Source: Paraburkholderia sp. LEh10
Lineage (GTDB): Bacteria > Pseudomonadota > Gammaproteobacteria > Burkholderiales > Burkholderiaceae
Assembly: GCF_017814945.1 (NCBI RefSeq)
Contig: NZ_JAGIPX010000007.1
Span: 124,001-188,000, forward strand
Direction of reading: 5' to 3'
DNA: 64,000 nucleotides
Positions 8,717 through 18,097 of this stretch are shown one piece after another. A program made the translations under genes and the position numbers. Numbering within the stretch: the stretch's first letter is position 1; every line of letters starts with the position of its first letter. The notes below the pieces were generated by a model that saw only the letters and a list, made by a program, of their open reading frames with translations, did no database searches and was not told where the DNA came from.

Positions 8717-9100
8717 ATGCCACTTGTCCGCATCGATCTCGCGGAAGGCCAATCCGCCGAATATCGCAGCGCCGTCGCCGATGAAGTCTACAAGGCAATG
8801 ACCACCACGATGAACGTGCCGGCCGACGACCGTTTCATGGTGGTCAACGAACACCGGCCCGGCGACTTCATCGCCGATCCGAGCTACCTCGGCATCCAGC
8901 GCTCGCCTCAGTGCATCATCGTGCAGCTCACATTGAATACGGGGCGAGATGTCGCGACCAAAAAGGCGTTTTACAAGGCGTTGAGCGAAGGTCTTCACGC
9001 GCGCGTCGGATTGCGGCGCGAGGACCTGTTCATCAGTCTCGTCGAAGTGCCCAAAGAGAACTGGTCATTCGGCAACGGCCAGGCGCAATACGCGCAATAA
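8717..9100 (+). CDS. Tautomerase family protein
   Basis: 127 residues beginning MPLVRIDLAEGQSAEYRSAVA. After removal of Met the N-terminal Pro would be the catalytic base, as in the tautomerase/4-oxalocrotonate tautomerase superfamily. The length of about 127 fits the longer two-motif members with a second beta-alpha-beta unit (IIVQLTLNTGRDVATKKAFY, and LRREDLFISLVEVPKENWSF). ATG 8717 is fixed by CAGGAG six bases upstream and by the need for Pro at position 2; the longer frame from 8663 would bury it. It is followed at 62 bases by a TetR regulator gene. Confidence 0.9.
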   Translation: MPLVRIDLAEGQSAEYRSAVADEVYKAMTTTMNVPADDRFMVVNEHRPGDFIADPSYLGIQRSPQCIIVQLTLNTGRDVATKKAFYKALSEGLHARVGLRREDLFISLVEVPKENWSFGNGQAQYAQ

Positions 9101-9162
9101 GCGAATGATCGACACGCGCGGGCCGCGCGGGCGGTTCGCGTTGCACACGACGGAGAGCACGG

Positions 9163-9750
9163 ATGCCTCGCGTATCGAGGGAACAAACCGACAAGAACCG
9201 CCAGCTGATCGAGGCGGCTTCCGCGCGCCTGTTCAAGGAGCGCGGCTTGAACGGCGTGTCGGTGGCGGACATCATGGCAAGCGCAGGACTCACGCATGGC
9301 GGGTTCTACGGCCATTTCGAATCGAAGGACGAACTCGCGGCGGTGGCGTGCGAGCGAGCATTCAGCGAGTCCGATGTGCGCTGGAGGTCGCTGGCGAGGG
9401 AGGATGCCGATGAGCAGGCTTTCGTCGGCGCGCTCGCGAAGCACTACCTCAGTGCGAAGCAGCGCGACGAGCCCGGCAGCGGGTGCCCCGCAGTGGGCCT
9501 CGCCGCCGATGTGGGCCGCGAGGACACGGCCAAGCCGGTGCGCGGCGCGTACGCGCAAGGTATCAAGGCGATGCTCGGCAGACTGCTGTCGTTTGCTGGT
9601 CCGCGTCCGTCGAAGAAGACACGTCAGCGCGCCATCGCCCGTCTGTCGATCCTGGTGGGGGCGGTCACGCTCGCGCGCGCGGTGCGCGGCGATCCCCTCT
9701 CCGATGAAATACTCGTGGCTGTGCGCGACTATTTGCACGACGGTTTCTAG
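9163..9750 (+). CDS. TetR/AcrR family transcriptional regulator
   Basis: 195 residues. The N-terminal helix-turn-helix (residues about 10-57) has the TetR pattern RQLIEAASARLFKERGLNGV, VADIMASAGLTHGGFYGHF, ESKDELAAVAC. The C-terminal part is helical and contains a CPAVGLAADVGR segment seen in a subgroup of small-electrophile-responsive TetR regulators. The gene follows the tautomerase in the same direction and probably controls it, perhaps through the palindromes at 8582-8617. Confidence 0.9.
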   Translation: MPRVSREQTDKNRQLIEAASARLFKERGLNGVSVADIMASAGLTHGGFYGHFESKDELAAVACERAFSESDVRWRSLAREDADEQAFVGALAKHYLSAKQRDEPGSGCPAVGLAADVGREDTAKPVRGAYAQGIKAMLGRLLSFAGPRPSKKTRQRAIARLSILVGAVTLARAVRGDPLSDEILVAVRDYLHDGF

Positions 9751-9814
9751 CTGCGCGCCAGAGCAAGAAACTCAGCGCGCGTTTCACCGCGGCGAGGCGT
9801 TAGTGCGGAGTGGC

Positions 9815-10465
9815 TCACTCAAGAACCGACACGTTAGCCGCCCGCGCAAGCTCCACAGCACGCTCGCGCGCAGCCTGTCTGGCCACGCGATCGACTTCGG
9901 AACCCAGCAGCGTCTTCTCGACAATGATCGATTCGACATCAGTGACGCCGACGAATCTCAACCACGCTTCCATGAATGGCCGCTGAAAATCGAACGAATG
10001 CGCGGGCGTCCCCGAGTCCATTGAATAGTCGAGGCCTCGGGCATAGATCACCACGGCCTGCTTGCCCTTCAGCAATCCCGAGGCCCCTCGCTCATCGAAC
10101 GAGAAGAGGATGTTCCGTTGTGAAACGACGTCAATAAAATGCTTCAGCTTGTACGGAATGGAAAAATTCCACAGTGGCACGGAGAACAGCAGCGTATCCG
10201 CGTCGTGCAGCCGCTGTGCGGGGTGCTGGATGTGCGCCCATGCGTGCTGCTGGGCAACACTTAATGTCTCCCCGCTCAGGTCCGCATACTTCGCATCCAG
10301 CGCGTCGCCATTGAATTCAGGCAATTCGGTCGACCACAGGTCCAGCACGTCGACCCCGTGATCCGGATGGATTTGGCGATACGCGTCCAGATACGCACGC
10401 GCCACTTCAAGCGAGGCAGACCGCGTTTTGCGTGGCGACGATTCGATGTGCAGCAGAGTCGGCAT
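9815..10465 (-). CDS. azoR: FMN-dependent NADH-azoreductase
   Basis: 216 residues of the AzoR/flavodoxin-like NAD(P)H-quinone reductase family: the FMN phosphate loop LLHIESSPRKTRSASLEVA (residues 4-22), the FMN-contacting VPLWNFSIPYKLKHFID near residues 95-111, and AVVIYARGLDY near 137. Such enzymes reduce quinones and azo compounds by two electrons, using FMN and NADH, in the cytosol. The gene is divergent from a LysR regulator with a 112-bp shared promoter containing clear inverted repeats, so LysR control in response to quinone-like or nitro compounds is likely. Confidence 0.88.
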   Translation of the reverse strand: MPTLLHIESSPRKTRSASLEVARAYLDAYRQIHPDHGVDVLDLWSTELPEFNGDALDAKYADLSGETLSVAQQHAWAHIQHPAQRLHDADTLLFSVPLWNFSIPYKLKHFIDVVSQRNILFSFDERGASGLLKGKQAVVIYARGLDYSMDSGTPAHSFDFQRPFMEAWLRFVGVTDVESIIVEKTLLGSEVDRVARQAARERAVELARAANVSVLE

Positions 10466-10503
10466 GGGATTGCTCCAGACTGGATGAGTTCTGCAATCAG
10501 AAC

Positions 10504-10550
10504 ATATTTCAACGCGAAATATAAATGAAGTATCATGGCGCTATTCATTT
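10504..10550. promoter_or_regulatory. LysR-type operator region between azoR and its divergent regulator
   Basis: A perfect repeat ATATTTC-AACGC-GAAATAT (10504-10522) is of the T-N11-A kind bound by LysR proteins. It is directly followed by AAATGAA-N14-TTCATTT (10523-10550). The two lie in the 112-bp gap between the azoreductase start and the LysR start. Confidence 0.65.
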
Positions 10551-10577
10551 GAGATCGCACTGAATTAGGTGAGCCTC

Positions 10578-11507
10578 ATGTTCGATACCGTTCTGTTGCG
10601 ATCTTTCGTGGCGGTTGTCCAGGAAGGCGGCTTCACACACGCGGCCGCCCGTCTCAATCTGACTCAGTCCGCGGTCAGTGCGCATTTGCGGCGTCTGGAA
10701 AAACAGATCGGCCGTGATCTGCTCGCACGCACCACACGCTCGGTGACACTCACGTCGGACGGCGAGTTGCTGTTGGGTTACGCGCGCGCCATCCTCGCGC
10801 TCAATCATGATGCGCAGGCACAACTGTCGCGCGGACCTAGCGAGGGTGCGATACGTGTCGGCTTATCCGAAGATCTTGCCAATGTCAGGCTGATGAACGT
10901 GATGCAGTCGTTCGCGGTCCGCTATCCGCGTGTGGCGTTCAGTGTCAAGGTTGGCATTCCGGCCGACCTGCTGCATGCGATGGATCAGGGCGAACTTGAC
11001 GCGGTAATAGGTGGACGCTGCCAAGGCGCGCGCCCGGGACGAGTACTTTGGCGCGAACCGCTCGTGTGGGCAGGAGCCGAGTGGGCATCGCTCACCCCTG
11101 GGGCTCCTGTGCCGCTCGCGCTGTTGCCAGAACCGTGTCCGTATCGTGAGGCCGCGCTGACCGCACTCGCGCGAGCCAGCGTCGATTACCGGATCGCGTT
11201 CGTGTGCTCGAGTGGCGCAGGCCTGTGCGCCGCGGCGCAGGCCGGCTTTGCGGTGACGCCGATTGTGCAGACACAACTCGCGCATGGCTTGCGCGTGGTC
11301 GCGCCGGATGCCGGTCTGCCTGCGCTGCCCGACGTCGAGTTCACGATGTTCGCCGCCGAGGGTGCTTGGGCGCATATCGTGGACGAACTGGGCAGAGCGA
11401 TCGTGCAGGCATTCGCGCACAAAGGCGCGACTGCGGACGGTCAGCTGGGTCATCCAGCGACGTCCGCGCTACGCGAGTGCAGAGAGTGGCTGAAACAGGG
11501 CGCCTAA
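10578..11507 (+). CDS. LysR family transcriptional regulator (divergent from azoR)
   Basis: 309 residues. N-terminal winged helix (residues 1-60): VLLRSFVAVVQEGGFTHAAA, LNLTQSAVSAHLRRLEKQIG, DLLARTTRSVTLTSDGE. A periplasmic-binding-like effector domain follows from about residue 88 (IRVGLSEDLANVRLMNVM). The ATG at 10578 is preferred to the GTG at 10569 because AGGTGAG lies six bases upstream of it. It probably regulates the divergent azoreductase and itself through the inverted repeats in the shared promoter. Confidence 0.9.
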   Translation: MFDTVLLRSFVAVVQEGGFTHAAARLNLTQSAVSAHLRRLEKQIGRDLLARTTRSVTLTSDGELLLGYARAILALNHDAQAQLSRGPSEGAIRVGLSEDLANVRLMNVMQSFAVRYPRVAFSVKVGIPADLLHAMDQGELDAVIGGRCQGARPGRVLWREPLVWAGAEWASLTPGAPVPLALLPEPCPYREAALTALARASVDYRIAFVCSSGAGLCAAAQAGFAVTPIVQTQLAHGLRVVAPDAGLPALPDVEFTMFAAEGAWAHIVDELGRAIVQAFAHKGATADGQLGHPATSALRECREWLKQGA

Positions 11508-11871
11508 CGACAATTGCGCATATTGAAGACATCGGTCGGCTACTCACGCCGGTTCCCAGCTGTACAAACCACTGGAATCTGCTTGCACCGCTAACGACGC
11601 AACGCGAACGATTCCCGGCGACGACGCCCGCATCTTTGAGTTCAGTGGAGAGAACGGAAACTGGCGCGCGCCCTCTTAGGAGAACGCTTGCGGCGGCTCC
11701 GTTGCCGCATCGTGCCCTTCCCGCGACCAACCTCTGCTTGATTTTTCTTCCGCCCACGGCGCGCGCTCCTGCGTCATTCCTATGGCGAATCGGGGGATAC
11801 GCAAAGGCTCAAAATTAACTGAAGAGAACTCAGTGTGACGCGTCGTACAATGGCTGGCCGGGATCGACACA
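11508..11871. other. Intergenic region before selC
   Basis: 364 bases with no supportable gene. The end of the stretch carries a possible -10 element TACAAT at 11846-11851, about 20 bases before the tRNA; no matching -35 box was seen. Confidence 0.4.
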
Positions 11872-11964
11872 GGAAGGCATTCGTATCTGGTGGTGCGGCT
11901 GGGCTTCAAACCCAGTAGGGGGCGTCAGCCGCTCCCTGGTCGGTTCGACTCCGGCTGCCTTCCG
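11872..11964 (+). tRNA. selC: tRNA-Sec (TCA anticodon)
   Basis: A 93-base tRNA-like sequence with features of selenocysteine tRNA: an 8-bp acceptor stem (GGAAGGCA with TGCCTTCC), a long extra arm (GGGGGCGTCAGCCGCTCCC region), a TTCGACT T-loop, and an anticodon stem CTGGG/CCCAG closing a 7-base loop with TCA at 11906-11908. The discriminator base is G at 11964, and CCA is not encoded. It reads toward selB and ends 37 bases from the selB stop codon, so tRNA and elongation factor genes are convergent. It decodes the UGA in the formate dehydrogenase gene further along. Confidence 0.96.
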
Positions 11965-12001
11965 CCCAGCGGCGGCGTGGGATTTCAGAGAACCTGAATC
12001 T

Positions 12002-13942
12002 TCACGCGCCGGATTCGCACACCAGCGCTTCATGCAATTGCGAATCTGGCCTCAACCAGTGAACACCGCGCTGAAAACGCGTATAACCGATGCGATCGAA
12101 GAACTCCAGAATCTGGATCGCGCGCTTGCGTCCCAAACCCGTCGTGTCGCGAAACGCCGTCGCGACCAACGCGCCCCCATGATCGTTTGCGATATCCGCG
12201 ATGAGCCTTGCAAGTTCATGCACCACCGCGCGGTGATAAAACAGATCGTGGACGACCTGATACACATCGCCTTGCCGCGCAAGCTTGCGCAACACCTGGC
12301 GCACCGCGTCTTCATGTGCGTCCGTCGTCTTCGCTAGCTCGCGGACCCACGGCGGATCGTAGCGGCCCTGCGCAAGCAGCGGCAGCAAAGCATCCGCGAG
12401 AACCTGCTCGTTGGTATCGAGCGATACCGAATGCGCGGGCAGATGCAGCCACGGTCCGTTTTTCGCGAGCGTGCCTTCGTCCACCATCGAATCGATCAAC
12501 GCGCGCCACATCGCATCGGCCACGAGGGGCGCGGCGATGCGGCGCAAGCGCGCGGCATCGGGTCCAAGCTCGTCCGGCGAGCGCGCATGGTATTGGTCGA
12601 GTGACGCGAGCACCGTCGAGCGCAGACGCGCCCAGTGCGAACGCAGCACGATCATCGCATCGGCCGCGTCCTTGCCGTGCAACGCAATCTCGACGACATC
12701 GGCGGGCAGCGGCAATGCGTCGGCGGGCAGGCCCGTCAACTGCATCAGCATCGAACGCGCTACGCCGCGCGGCGCCTGTTCGAGCAGCGGCCCGATGCGC
12801 CTGTCATCGAGCCACGCCTGCATTGCATCGAGCCACGCGCGCCGCTCCGCCGTCCTTCGCTTGCGCGATGGACCGAACGGATCGAGCACGCGCCCGCCAC
12901 CGACCGTGCGTGTCGCCTGCGCATTGCGCACGATGAAGCGGTCACCCGGCAGCGCGCAGACGGGCCCATCGAACACGAGTTGCACCCGCGCCGTGTGCCC
13001 CGCGGCCAGCGTGCCGGCATCGAGCAGGGCGACATGCGCGACGCGATGCAACGTGCCCAGATGCACGTGCAACGGCGCCCAATGTTGCAGCGTGATGCCC
13101 ACATCGGCGAGCAGTGTCAGCTCGACGTCGAGCCGCTCGCCCGGTTTCGCGAGCCGTTCATCGACGATCCAGTCGCCGCGCGCAATCGCGTCCTTGTCGA
13201 TACCCGCGAGGTTCAGCGCGCAGCGCTGTCCCGCGCGCCCCACATCGGTTGCGCGGTTTTGCGCATGAATGCCGCGCACGCGCACGGTTCGATGCGCGGG
13301 TTCGAGCATCAACGAATCGCCCGTCGCCGCGCGTCCTGCGAACACCGTGCCCGTCACGATCGTCCCCTGCCCCGCGAGCGTGAACACGCGGTCGATCGCA
13401 AGACGGAACAGTCCGTCGTCGCGCCGTGCTTGCCAGGCAACAGCCATGTCATGCAGATGACGCGACAGCGTGCGCACGCCCGCATCATCGGGCGCGGTTG
13501 CGTTCGTTTCGAACAAGGGCGCTTCGCGCAGCACCGTCGAAGCGAGCCATGCACGAATCTCTTCGCGCGCTTGAACGACGCGCGCGTGATCGACGCGATC
13601 GGTTTTCGTCAGCGCGATCGCGCCGCGCGTGACGCCGAGCAGTTGCAGGATCGCGAGATGCTCGCGCGTCTGCGGCATGATGCCGTCGTCGGCGGCGATC
13701 ACGAGCAGCGCGTAGTCGATGCCGCACGCGCCCGCCGCCATCGTATGCACGAGCTTTTCGTGGCCCGGCACGTCGATCATGCCGAGCACGTCGCCGTTAT
13801 CGAGCGGCGCGTACGCGTAGCCGAGTTCGATCGAAATGCCGCGTGCCTTCTCTTCTTTCAGGCGGTCGGTGTCGACGCCCGTCAGCGCGCGCACCAGCGT
13901 CGTCTTGCCGTGATCAATGTGGCCCGCCGTGCCGACGATCAT
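12002..13942 (-). CDS. selB: Selenocysteine-specific elongation factor SelB
   Basis: 646 residues. GTPase domain at the N-terminus: [19 protein letters not shown] (G1), RGISIELG (G2), [10 protein letters not shown] (G3), ALTKTD (G4), followed by EF-Tu-like beta-barrel domains. The C-terminal third forms winged-helix repeats (for example [20 protein letters not shown] and [20 protein letters not shown]), which in SelB bind the SECIS hairpin. The start is ATG at 13942, whose ATGA overlaps the selA stop, so translation is coupled; an upstream extension to 13960 would run into selA. It delivers selenocysteyl-tRNA to the ribosome. Confidence 0.96.
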   Translation of the reverse strand: MIVGTAGHIDHGKTTLVRALTGVDTDRLKEEKARGISIELGYAYAPLDNGDVLGMIDVPGHEKLVHTMAAGACGIDYALLVIAADDGIMPQTREHLAILQLLGVTRGAIALTKTDRVDHARVVQAREEIRAWLASTVLREAPLFETNATAPDDAGVRTLSRHLHDMAVAWQARRDDGLFRLAIDRVFTLAGQGTIVTGTVFAGRAATGDSLMLEPAHRTVRVRGIHAQNRATDVGRAGQRCALNLAGIDKDAIARGDWIVDERLAKPGERLDVELTLLADVGITLQHWAPLHVHLGTLHRVAHVALLDAGTLAAGHTARVQLVFDGPVCALPGDRFIVRNAQATRTVGGGRVLDPFGPSRKRRTAERRAWLDAMQAWLDDRRIGPLLEQAPRGVARSMLMQLTGLPADALPLPADVVEIALHGKDAADAMIVLRSHWARLRSTVLASLDQYHARSPDELGPDAARLRRIAAPLVADAMWRALIDSMVDEGTLAKNGPWLHLPAHSVSLDTNEQVLADALLPLLAQGRYDPPWVRELAKTTDAHEDAVRQVLRKLARQGDVYQVVHDLFYHRAVVHELARLIADIANDHGGALVATAFRDTTGLGRKRAIQILEFFDRIGYTRFQRGVHWLRPDSQLHEALVCESGA

Positions 13943-15468
13943 ATTCGCAGCTCCGCGCATTGCGCGGCGAATGCGGCTTCGTCGGCGGCTTCGAGGCAGC
14001 GCAGATCGAGACGCAGCGCATCGTCGGCAATGCGGCCGATGACGGGGCGCGGCAATGCGCGCAGCGCTGCTTCGAGCTTCATCAGCGCGCGGCCGCCGCG
14101 TTTGCCGGCCGCATTGCGCACGACGAGCCCGAAGCTCGGCAACTGATCGACAGGGAATGCGCCGCTGCCGATCTGGCTCGCCATCGGCTCGGCCGTCACG
14201 CTATACGCTTGCCCGAGTGCGCGTTCCAGCACGCCTTGCAGACGCAAAGCCTGAGCGTGCATTTCGGCGGCGGGACGCGTCAGGAGACGCAGCGTGGTCA
14301 AACGCTCGCGCAACAGTTCGGGCGCGCGATAAAGCTGCAGCACGGGTTCGAGCGCCGCAAGCGTGAGCTTGCCGACGCGCAGCGCGCGCTTCAACGGATG
14401 CTTCCTGATCTTGCGGATCAGCTCCGCGCGCCCGACGACCAAGCCCGCTTGCGGGCCGCCCAGCAGCTTGTCACCGCTGAACGTGACGAGATCCGCGCCC
14501 GCGCCGACGGTCTCTCGCACGGTCGGCTCGGTCGGCAACCCGTATTGCGCGAGATCGACGAGCGTGCCGCTGCCCAGATCGACGGCCATCGGCAGGCCGC
14601 GCATATGCGCGAGCCGCGCGACTTCGTCGACGGATACGCTTTTCGTGAAGCCCTCGATTGCATAGTTGCTGCAATGAACCTTCATCAGCAGCGCGGTGCG
14701 CGCGCCGATCGCTTCATCGTAATCCTTCAGATGCGTGCGGTTCGTCGTGCCGATTTCGCGCAGCTTCGCGCCCGCGCGCGACATGATGTCGGGAATCCTA
14801 AAAGCGCCGCCGATCTCGACCAGCTCCCCGCGCGACACCACCACTTCCTGCTTCGACGCCAACGCCGATAGCGTGAGCAACACCGCCGCCGCATTGTTGT
14901 TGACGACAGTCGCCGCCTCGGCGCCCGTCAGTTCGCAGATCAGTTCTTCGATCAGGTCGTCGCGATCGCCGCGTCCGCCTGTCGTGAGATCGAACTCGAG
15001 GTTGACGGGCCGCGTCAGCGCTTCGACCACGGCACGCACGGCTTCGTCGGGCAACAGCGCGCGGCCGAGATTCGTGTGCAGCACGGTCCCGGTGAGATTG
15101 AACACGGGGCGCAGATGGGCGCGTGCGCGGACCGCGAGCAGGCGGGCCGCATCGTCGACGAGCTTCGTTTCGAAGCTGAACGACGCGTCGAACACCGCGC
15201 CTGCCAACAATTCGCGTCTGAGCGCATCGGCTGCGGCGCGTATCGCGTCGACCACCTGCGTGTGTCCGTATGCGCCCATCAAAGGCTGCGCGGCCGGCGA
15301 CGACAGCACGCGCTCCACAGCAGGCACGCGCGCGAGCTTCGCACGTGCCTTGTCATGCGGCTCACTGGGCGGCTCATCGCGCGGCTCGTCGCGCGACTCA
15401 TTGCGCGGCTCATTGGGCGGCGCGTTCGCCGCATGGTTGGCTGACGCCTTGCGCGACACTTCGTTCAC
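13939..15468 (-). CDS. selA: L-seryl-tRNA(Sec) selenium transferase SelA
   Basis: 509 residues. It converts seryl-tRNA(Sec) to selenocysteyl-tRNA(Sec) with selenophosphate and PLP. The fold-type I core includes [20 protein letters not shown] near residue 121, the [15 protein letters not shown] segment, and the PLP lysine at about Lys334 in [15 protein letters not shown]. The first 40 residues are a charged, proline-rich extension encoded by a 12-bp tandem repeat and are unlikely to be part of the enzyme core; a later start near residue 40 cannot be excluded. Its stop overlaps the selB start (ATGA). fdhE ends 24 bases upstream of it, and all run on the minus strand. Confidence 0.96.
   Translation of the reverse strand: MNEVSRKASANHAANAPPNEPRNESRDEPRDEPPSEPHDKARAKLARVPAVERVLSSPAAQPLMGAYGHTQVVDAIRAAADALRRELLAGAVFDASFSFETKLVDDAARLLAVRARAHLRPVFNLTGTVLHTNLGRALLPDEAVRAVVEALTRPVNLEFDLTTGGRGDRDDLIEELICELTGAEAATVVNNNAAAVLLTLSALASKQEVVVSRGELVEIGGAFRIPDIMSRAGAKLREIGTTNRTHLKDYDEAIGARTALLMKVHCSNYAIEGFTKSVSVDEVARLAHMRGLPMAVDLGSGTLVDLAQYGLPTEPTVRETVGAGADLVTFSGDKLLGGPQAGLVVGRAELIRKIRKHPLKRALRVGKLTLAALEPVLQLYRAPELLRERLTTLRLLTRPAAEMHAQALRLQGVLERALGQAYSVTAEPMASQIGSGAFPVDQLPSFGLVVRNAAGKRGGRALMKLEAALRALPRPVIGRIADDALRLDLRCLEAADEAAFAAQCAELRI
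15361..15420 (-). repeat. Five 12-bp tandem repeats in the 5' end of selA
   Basis: Five units of the kind CTCATCGCGCGG, slightly diverged, encode the NEP/DEP-rich N-terminal stretch of SelA. Twelve is a multiple of three, so copy-number change would keep the frame. Confidence 0.75.
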
Positions 15469-15492
15469 GGCTCGCGTCCCCCGTATCGACGT

Positions 15493-16425
15493 TCATTCGT
15501 CGGATGGCACTTCCGGCCACAACAGCGGATTAGGACTGCTGCGCCTGTAGCCTGCTTCGTTCATCAGCAGATCGAGCGTGAGACTCGCGAGATCGTCCGC
15601 GAGCGGCTCGAAGTCGTAGTCCTTCTCCTGATAGCCGATCTTGCGGTACGTGTGGCATTCGTCGCACGATTCGGCCTTCAGCGCGTCGCTGCCGCCGTCG
15701 ATCCCGTGATAGGCGATGCCTTTCGTCGAATCGCAATTCGAGCACTTGACGCGCACCACATGGTATTCGGTCGCGCACAGTCCGCATTGCAGATAGCGAT
15801 AACCCTGGAACTGCCCGCCGACGCGCACGATGCTCGCCACCGGCTGCGCGCCGCAGACGGGACACGCGCCGGGCGTGTCGAGATACGGCACATCGCGCTC
15901 GTGGATGCGGCTCGCGATGTCCGTCCACAGCACTTGCAGCGCGGCCATCACGAACGGCGCGCTCGCCGGCTCGACCTCGCTGAAGCGCAGCGACAAAACG
16001 GCATCGGCGAGCGCATCGAGTTCTTCCGCGCGTTTCAGGCGCAACCCGTCGATCACTCGCGCGAGCACGGGCGTTACGAGACCCGCCGCTTCGACGCGAT
16101 CGAGCAAACTGTGCAGCACGTCGCGCCACTGTGGATCGCGTTGCGGCGTGGAGGCGGGCGCAATCGGCATCGAATGCTGCTGGGCAAGTGCAATGGATTC
16201 GGCGGAAGGCATCGCCGCGCTGACCTGCGCGAGCACCTGCTGCTGCGCATCGGCGAGTGACGCCATCAGGCGGATATAACCGCCGATCGGGCTCGTGCCC
16301 GCCAGTTGACGAAGCCGCGCCGCGCGCGTCGCGAACACTGACGCGCGTTCCGGCATGCGCAGCCGCGGAATGGCCGAATGATCGAGACTTTCGATCTGGC
16401 CGGGGTCCAGTATGCGTTGCACCAA
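15493..16425 (-). CDS. fdhE: Formate dehydrogenase accessory protein FdhE
   Basis: 310 residues. FdhE is a rubredoxin-like iron protein needed to mature or activate respiratory formate dehydrogenases. Four CxxC motifs in the C-terminal half bind metal: CPVCGAQP, CGLCATEY, CSNCDSTK and CDECHTYRK. The N-terminal ILDPGQIE segment and the C-terminal LASLTLDLLMNEAGYRR match the family. It lies between the formate dehydrogenase genes and selA on the same strand, which fits a selenoprotein-maturation operon. Confidence 0.95.
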   Translation of the reverse strand: MVQRILDPGQIESLDHSAIPRLRMPERASVFATRAARLRQLAGTSPIGGYIRLMASLADAQQQVLAQVSAAMPSAESIALAQQHSMPIAPASTPQRDPQWRDVLHSLLDRVEAAGLVTPVLARVIDGLRLKRAEELDALADAVLSLRFSEVEPASAPFVMAALQVLWTDIASRIHERDVPYLDTPGACPVCGAQPVASIVRVGGQFQGYRYLQCGLCATEYHVVRVKCSNCDSTKGIAYHGIDGGSDALKAESCDECHTYRKIGYQEKDYDFEPLADDLASLTLDLLMNEAGYRRSSPNPLLWPEVPSDE

Positions 16426-16517
16426 TTCAGGTTCCTGCCATTCAGGACGTGGATGGCGTCAACAGTAGCAGATATGCGGGAGCAGCGCGCGTCCCGGCCC
16501 CGCGCGCGCGGCCCGGC

Positions 16518-17153
16518 TTACTTGATGCTCTCGCGGAACCACTTCGGATGATGCTTGCGCGCCCAGCCAAGCGTCACCGAGCCGCGCACCATCGCGCCGA
16601 TCGAGCCCTTCACCCACAGCGCCGCATAGATGTGCACGATGATGCTGCAGATCAGCACGAAGGCCGTGAAGGCGTGAATCAGGGCCGCGACGCGCACCAC
16701 CCCGATCGGGAAATAGAACGCGAAGTACGCGCGCCAGATGACGATGCCGCTCAGCAGCAACAGCAACAGGCACAGCACCAGCACGAAAAACAGCAGCTTC
16801 TGTCCGGCGTTGTACCTGCCCACTTCGGGCAGCTTGTCTTCGCGGTTCGCGAGCACGTCGCGATACTGACGCAGCCATTGCCGGTCGTCGGCGTCCAGAT
16901 AGTTGTGATGCCAGAAACGCAGCGCAAGAATCATGAACGACACGAACATCACGATGCCGATGAACGGATGCAGGATACGCGTCCATTGCCCGCCGCCGAA
17001 TAGCGCACTGAGCCAGAACATCGCCGGATGAAACATCGCGAGGCCCGACAGCGCGAGCAGGACGAACGTGATCGCCGTGATCCAGTGATTCGTGCGCTCG
17101 TTCGGCGTGTAGCGCTCGATCAGATCCGGGTTCTCATGCCGATGATGTTTCAT
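16518..17153 (-). CDS. fdoI: Formate dehydrogenase gamma subunit, cytochrome b556
   Basis: 211 residues with four hydrophobic helices (starting around residues 22, 62, 116 and 155). It anchors the complex in the inner membrane and passes electrons to quinone through two haems b. Conserved histidines are present: NHWITAI, the second helix [18 protein letters not shown], and [21 protein letters not shown]. The ATG at 17153 overlaps the beta-subunit stop (ATGA), so translation is coupled. The symbol follows the E. coli aerobic form; fdnI would be equally valid. Confidence 0.93.
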   Translation of the reverse strand: MKHHRHENPDLIERYTPNERTNHWITAITFVLLALSGLAMFHPAMFWLSALFGGGQWTRILHPFIGIVMFVSFMILALRFWHHNYLDADDRQWLRQYRDVLANREDKLPEVGRYNAGQKLLFFVLVLCLLLLLLSGIVIWRAYFAFYFPIGVVRVAALIHAFTAFVLICSIIVHIYAALWVKGSIGAMVRGSVTLGWARKHHPKWFRESIK

Positions 17154-18088
17154 TTGACGGGCTCCTCGGGCTTGTGCTCACGCCGCTCGCGGATGTCGTG
17201 CGCGGCGTTGCGGGCGGCCTCTTCGTCTTCATCCGTGACCTCGTTCGGGCCGACGCGCGTGTAGTGGAAGAAGCCCGCCAGCGCCGTGATCGCCATCGCC
17301 GCGAGCGCGAGCGGCTTCGAGATGCCCTTCCATATCTGCACGAACGGGCTGATGTGCGGATCGTCGGGCAGGCCGTGATACAGCGACGGCTTGTCCGCGT
17401 GGTGCAGCACATACATCACATGCGTGCCGCCGACGCCCTGCGGATCGTAGAGCCCCGCCTTCTCGAAGCCGCGCTCCTTCAGGTCCGCGATGCGCTCTTC
17501 GGCGTGCGCGATCATGTCGGCCTTGGTGCCGAACACGATCGCGCCTGTCGGGCAGGTCTTCACGCAGGCCGGCTCCTGGCCGACGCCCACGCGGTCCGAG
17601 CAGAGCGTGCATTTATAGACGCGATGGTCCGCCTTCGACAGCCGCGGGATATTGAACGGGCAGCCCGCAATGCAATAGCCGCAGCCAATGCAGTTCTCCT
17701 CGTGGAAATCGACGATGCCGTTCGTGTACTGCACGATCGCGCCCGGCGCCGGACACGCCTTCAGGCAGCCCGGGTCTTCGCAATGCATGCAGCCGTCCTT
17801 GCGGATCAGCCATTCGAGGTCGCCTTTCGGGTTCTCGTATTCGGTGTAGCGCATCACCGTCCACGAATGCTCGGTGAGATCGCGCGGGTTATCGTAGATG
17901 CCCGTGCTGATGCCGACGTTGTCGCGCAGATCGTTCCACTCCATGCACGCCGTCTGGCACGCCTTGCAGCCGATGCACTTGGTCACGTCGATCAGTTTCG
18001 CGACCGTTTGCGTCGGCGGCTCTCGCACTGAAGGAGGCTGCACGGTCGTGGCGGAGAGGCGCTTGATATCGAGCGATTGAAATGCCAT
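17150..18088 (-). CDS. fdoH: Formate dehydrogenase beta (iron-sulfur) subunit
   Basis: 312 residues with four [4Fe-4S] ferredoxin-type cysteine clusters: [14 protein letters not shown] near residue 38, [28 protein letters not shown] and [23 protein letters not shown]-terminal transmembrane helix ([20 protein letters not shown], near residue 270) holds it against the gamma subunit. It carries electrons from the molybdenum or tungsten site of the alpha subunit to the haem subunit. It overlaps the gamma gene by 4 bases and follows the alpha gene by 9 bases. Confidence 0.94.
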   Translation of the reverse strand: MAFQSLDIKRLSATTVQPPSVREPPTQTVAKLIDVTKCIGCKACQTACMEWNDLRDNVGISTGIYDNPRDLTEHSWTVMRYTEYENPKGDLEWLIRKDGCMHCEDPGCLKACPAPGAIVQYTNGIVDFHEENCIGCGYCIAGCPFNIPRLSKADHRVYKCTLCSDRVGVGQEPACVKTCPTGAIVFGTKADMIAHAEERIADLKERGFEKAGLYDPQGVGGTHVMYVLHHADKPSLYHGLPDDPHISPFVQIWKGISKPLALAAMAITALAGFFHYTRVGPNEVTDEDEEAARNAAHDIRERREHKPEEPVK

Positions 18089-18097
18089 GACGCCTCC

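Noticed and set aside
12032..14146. Long plus-strand frames opposite selB and selA (up to 500 codons)
   Set aside because: High GC at third positions makes mirror frames; the products are Arg/His/Ala-rich with no domain, and selB/selA explain the DNA.
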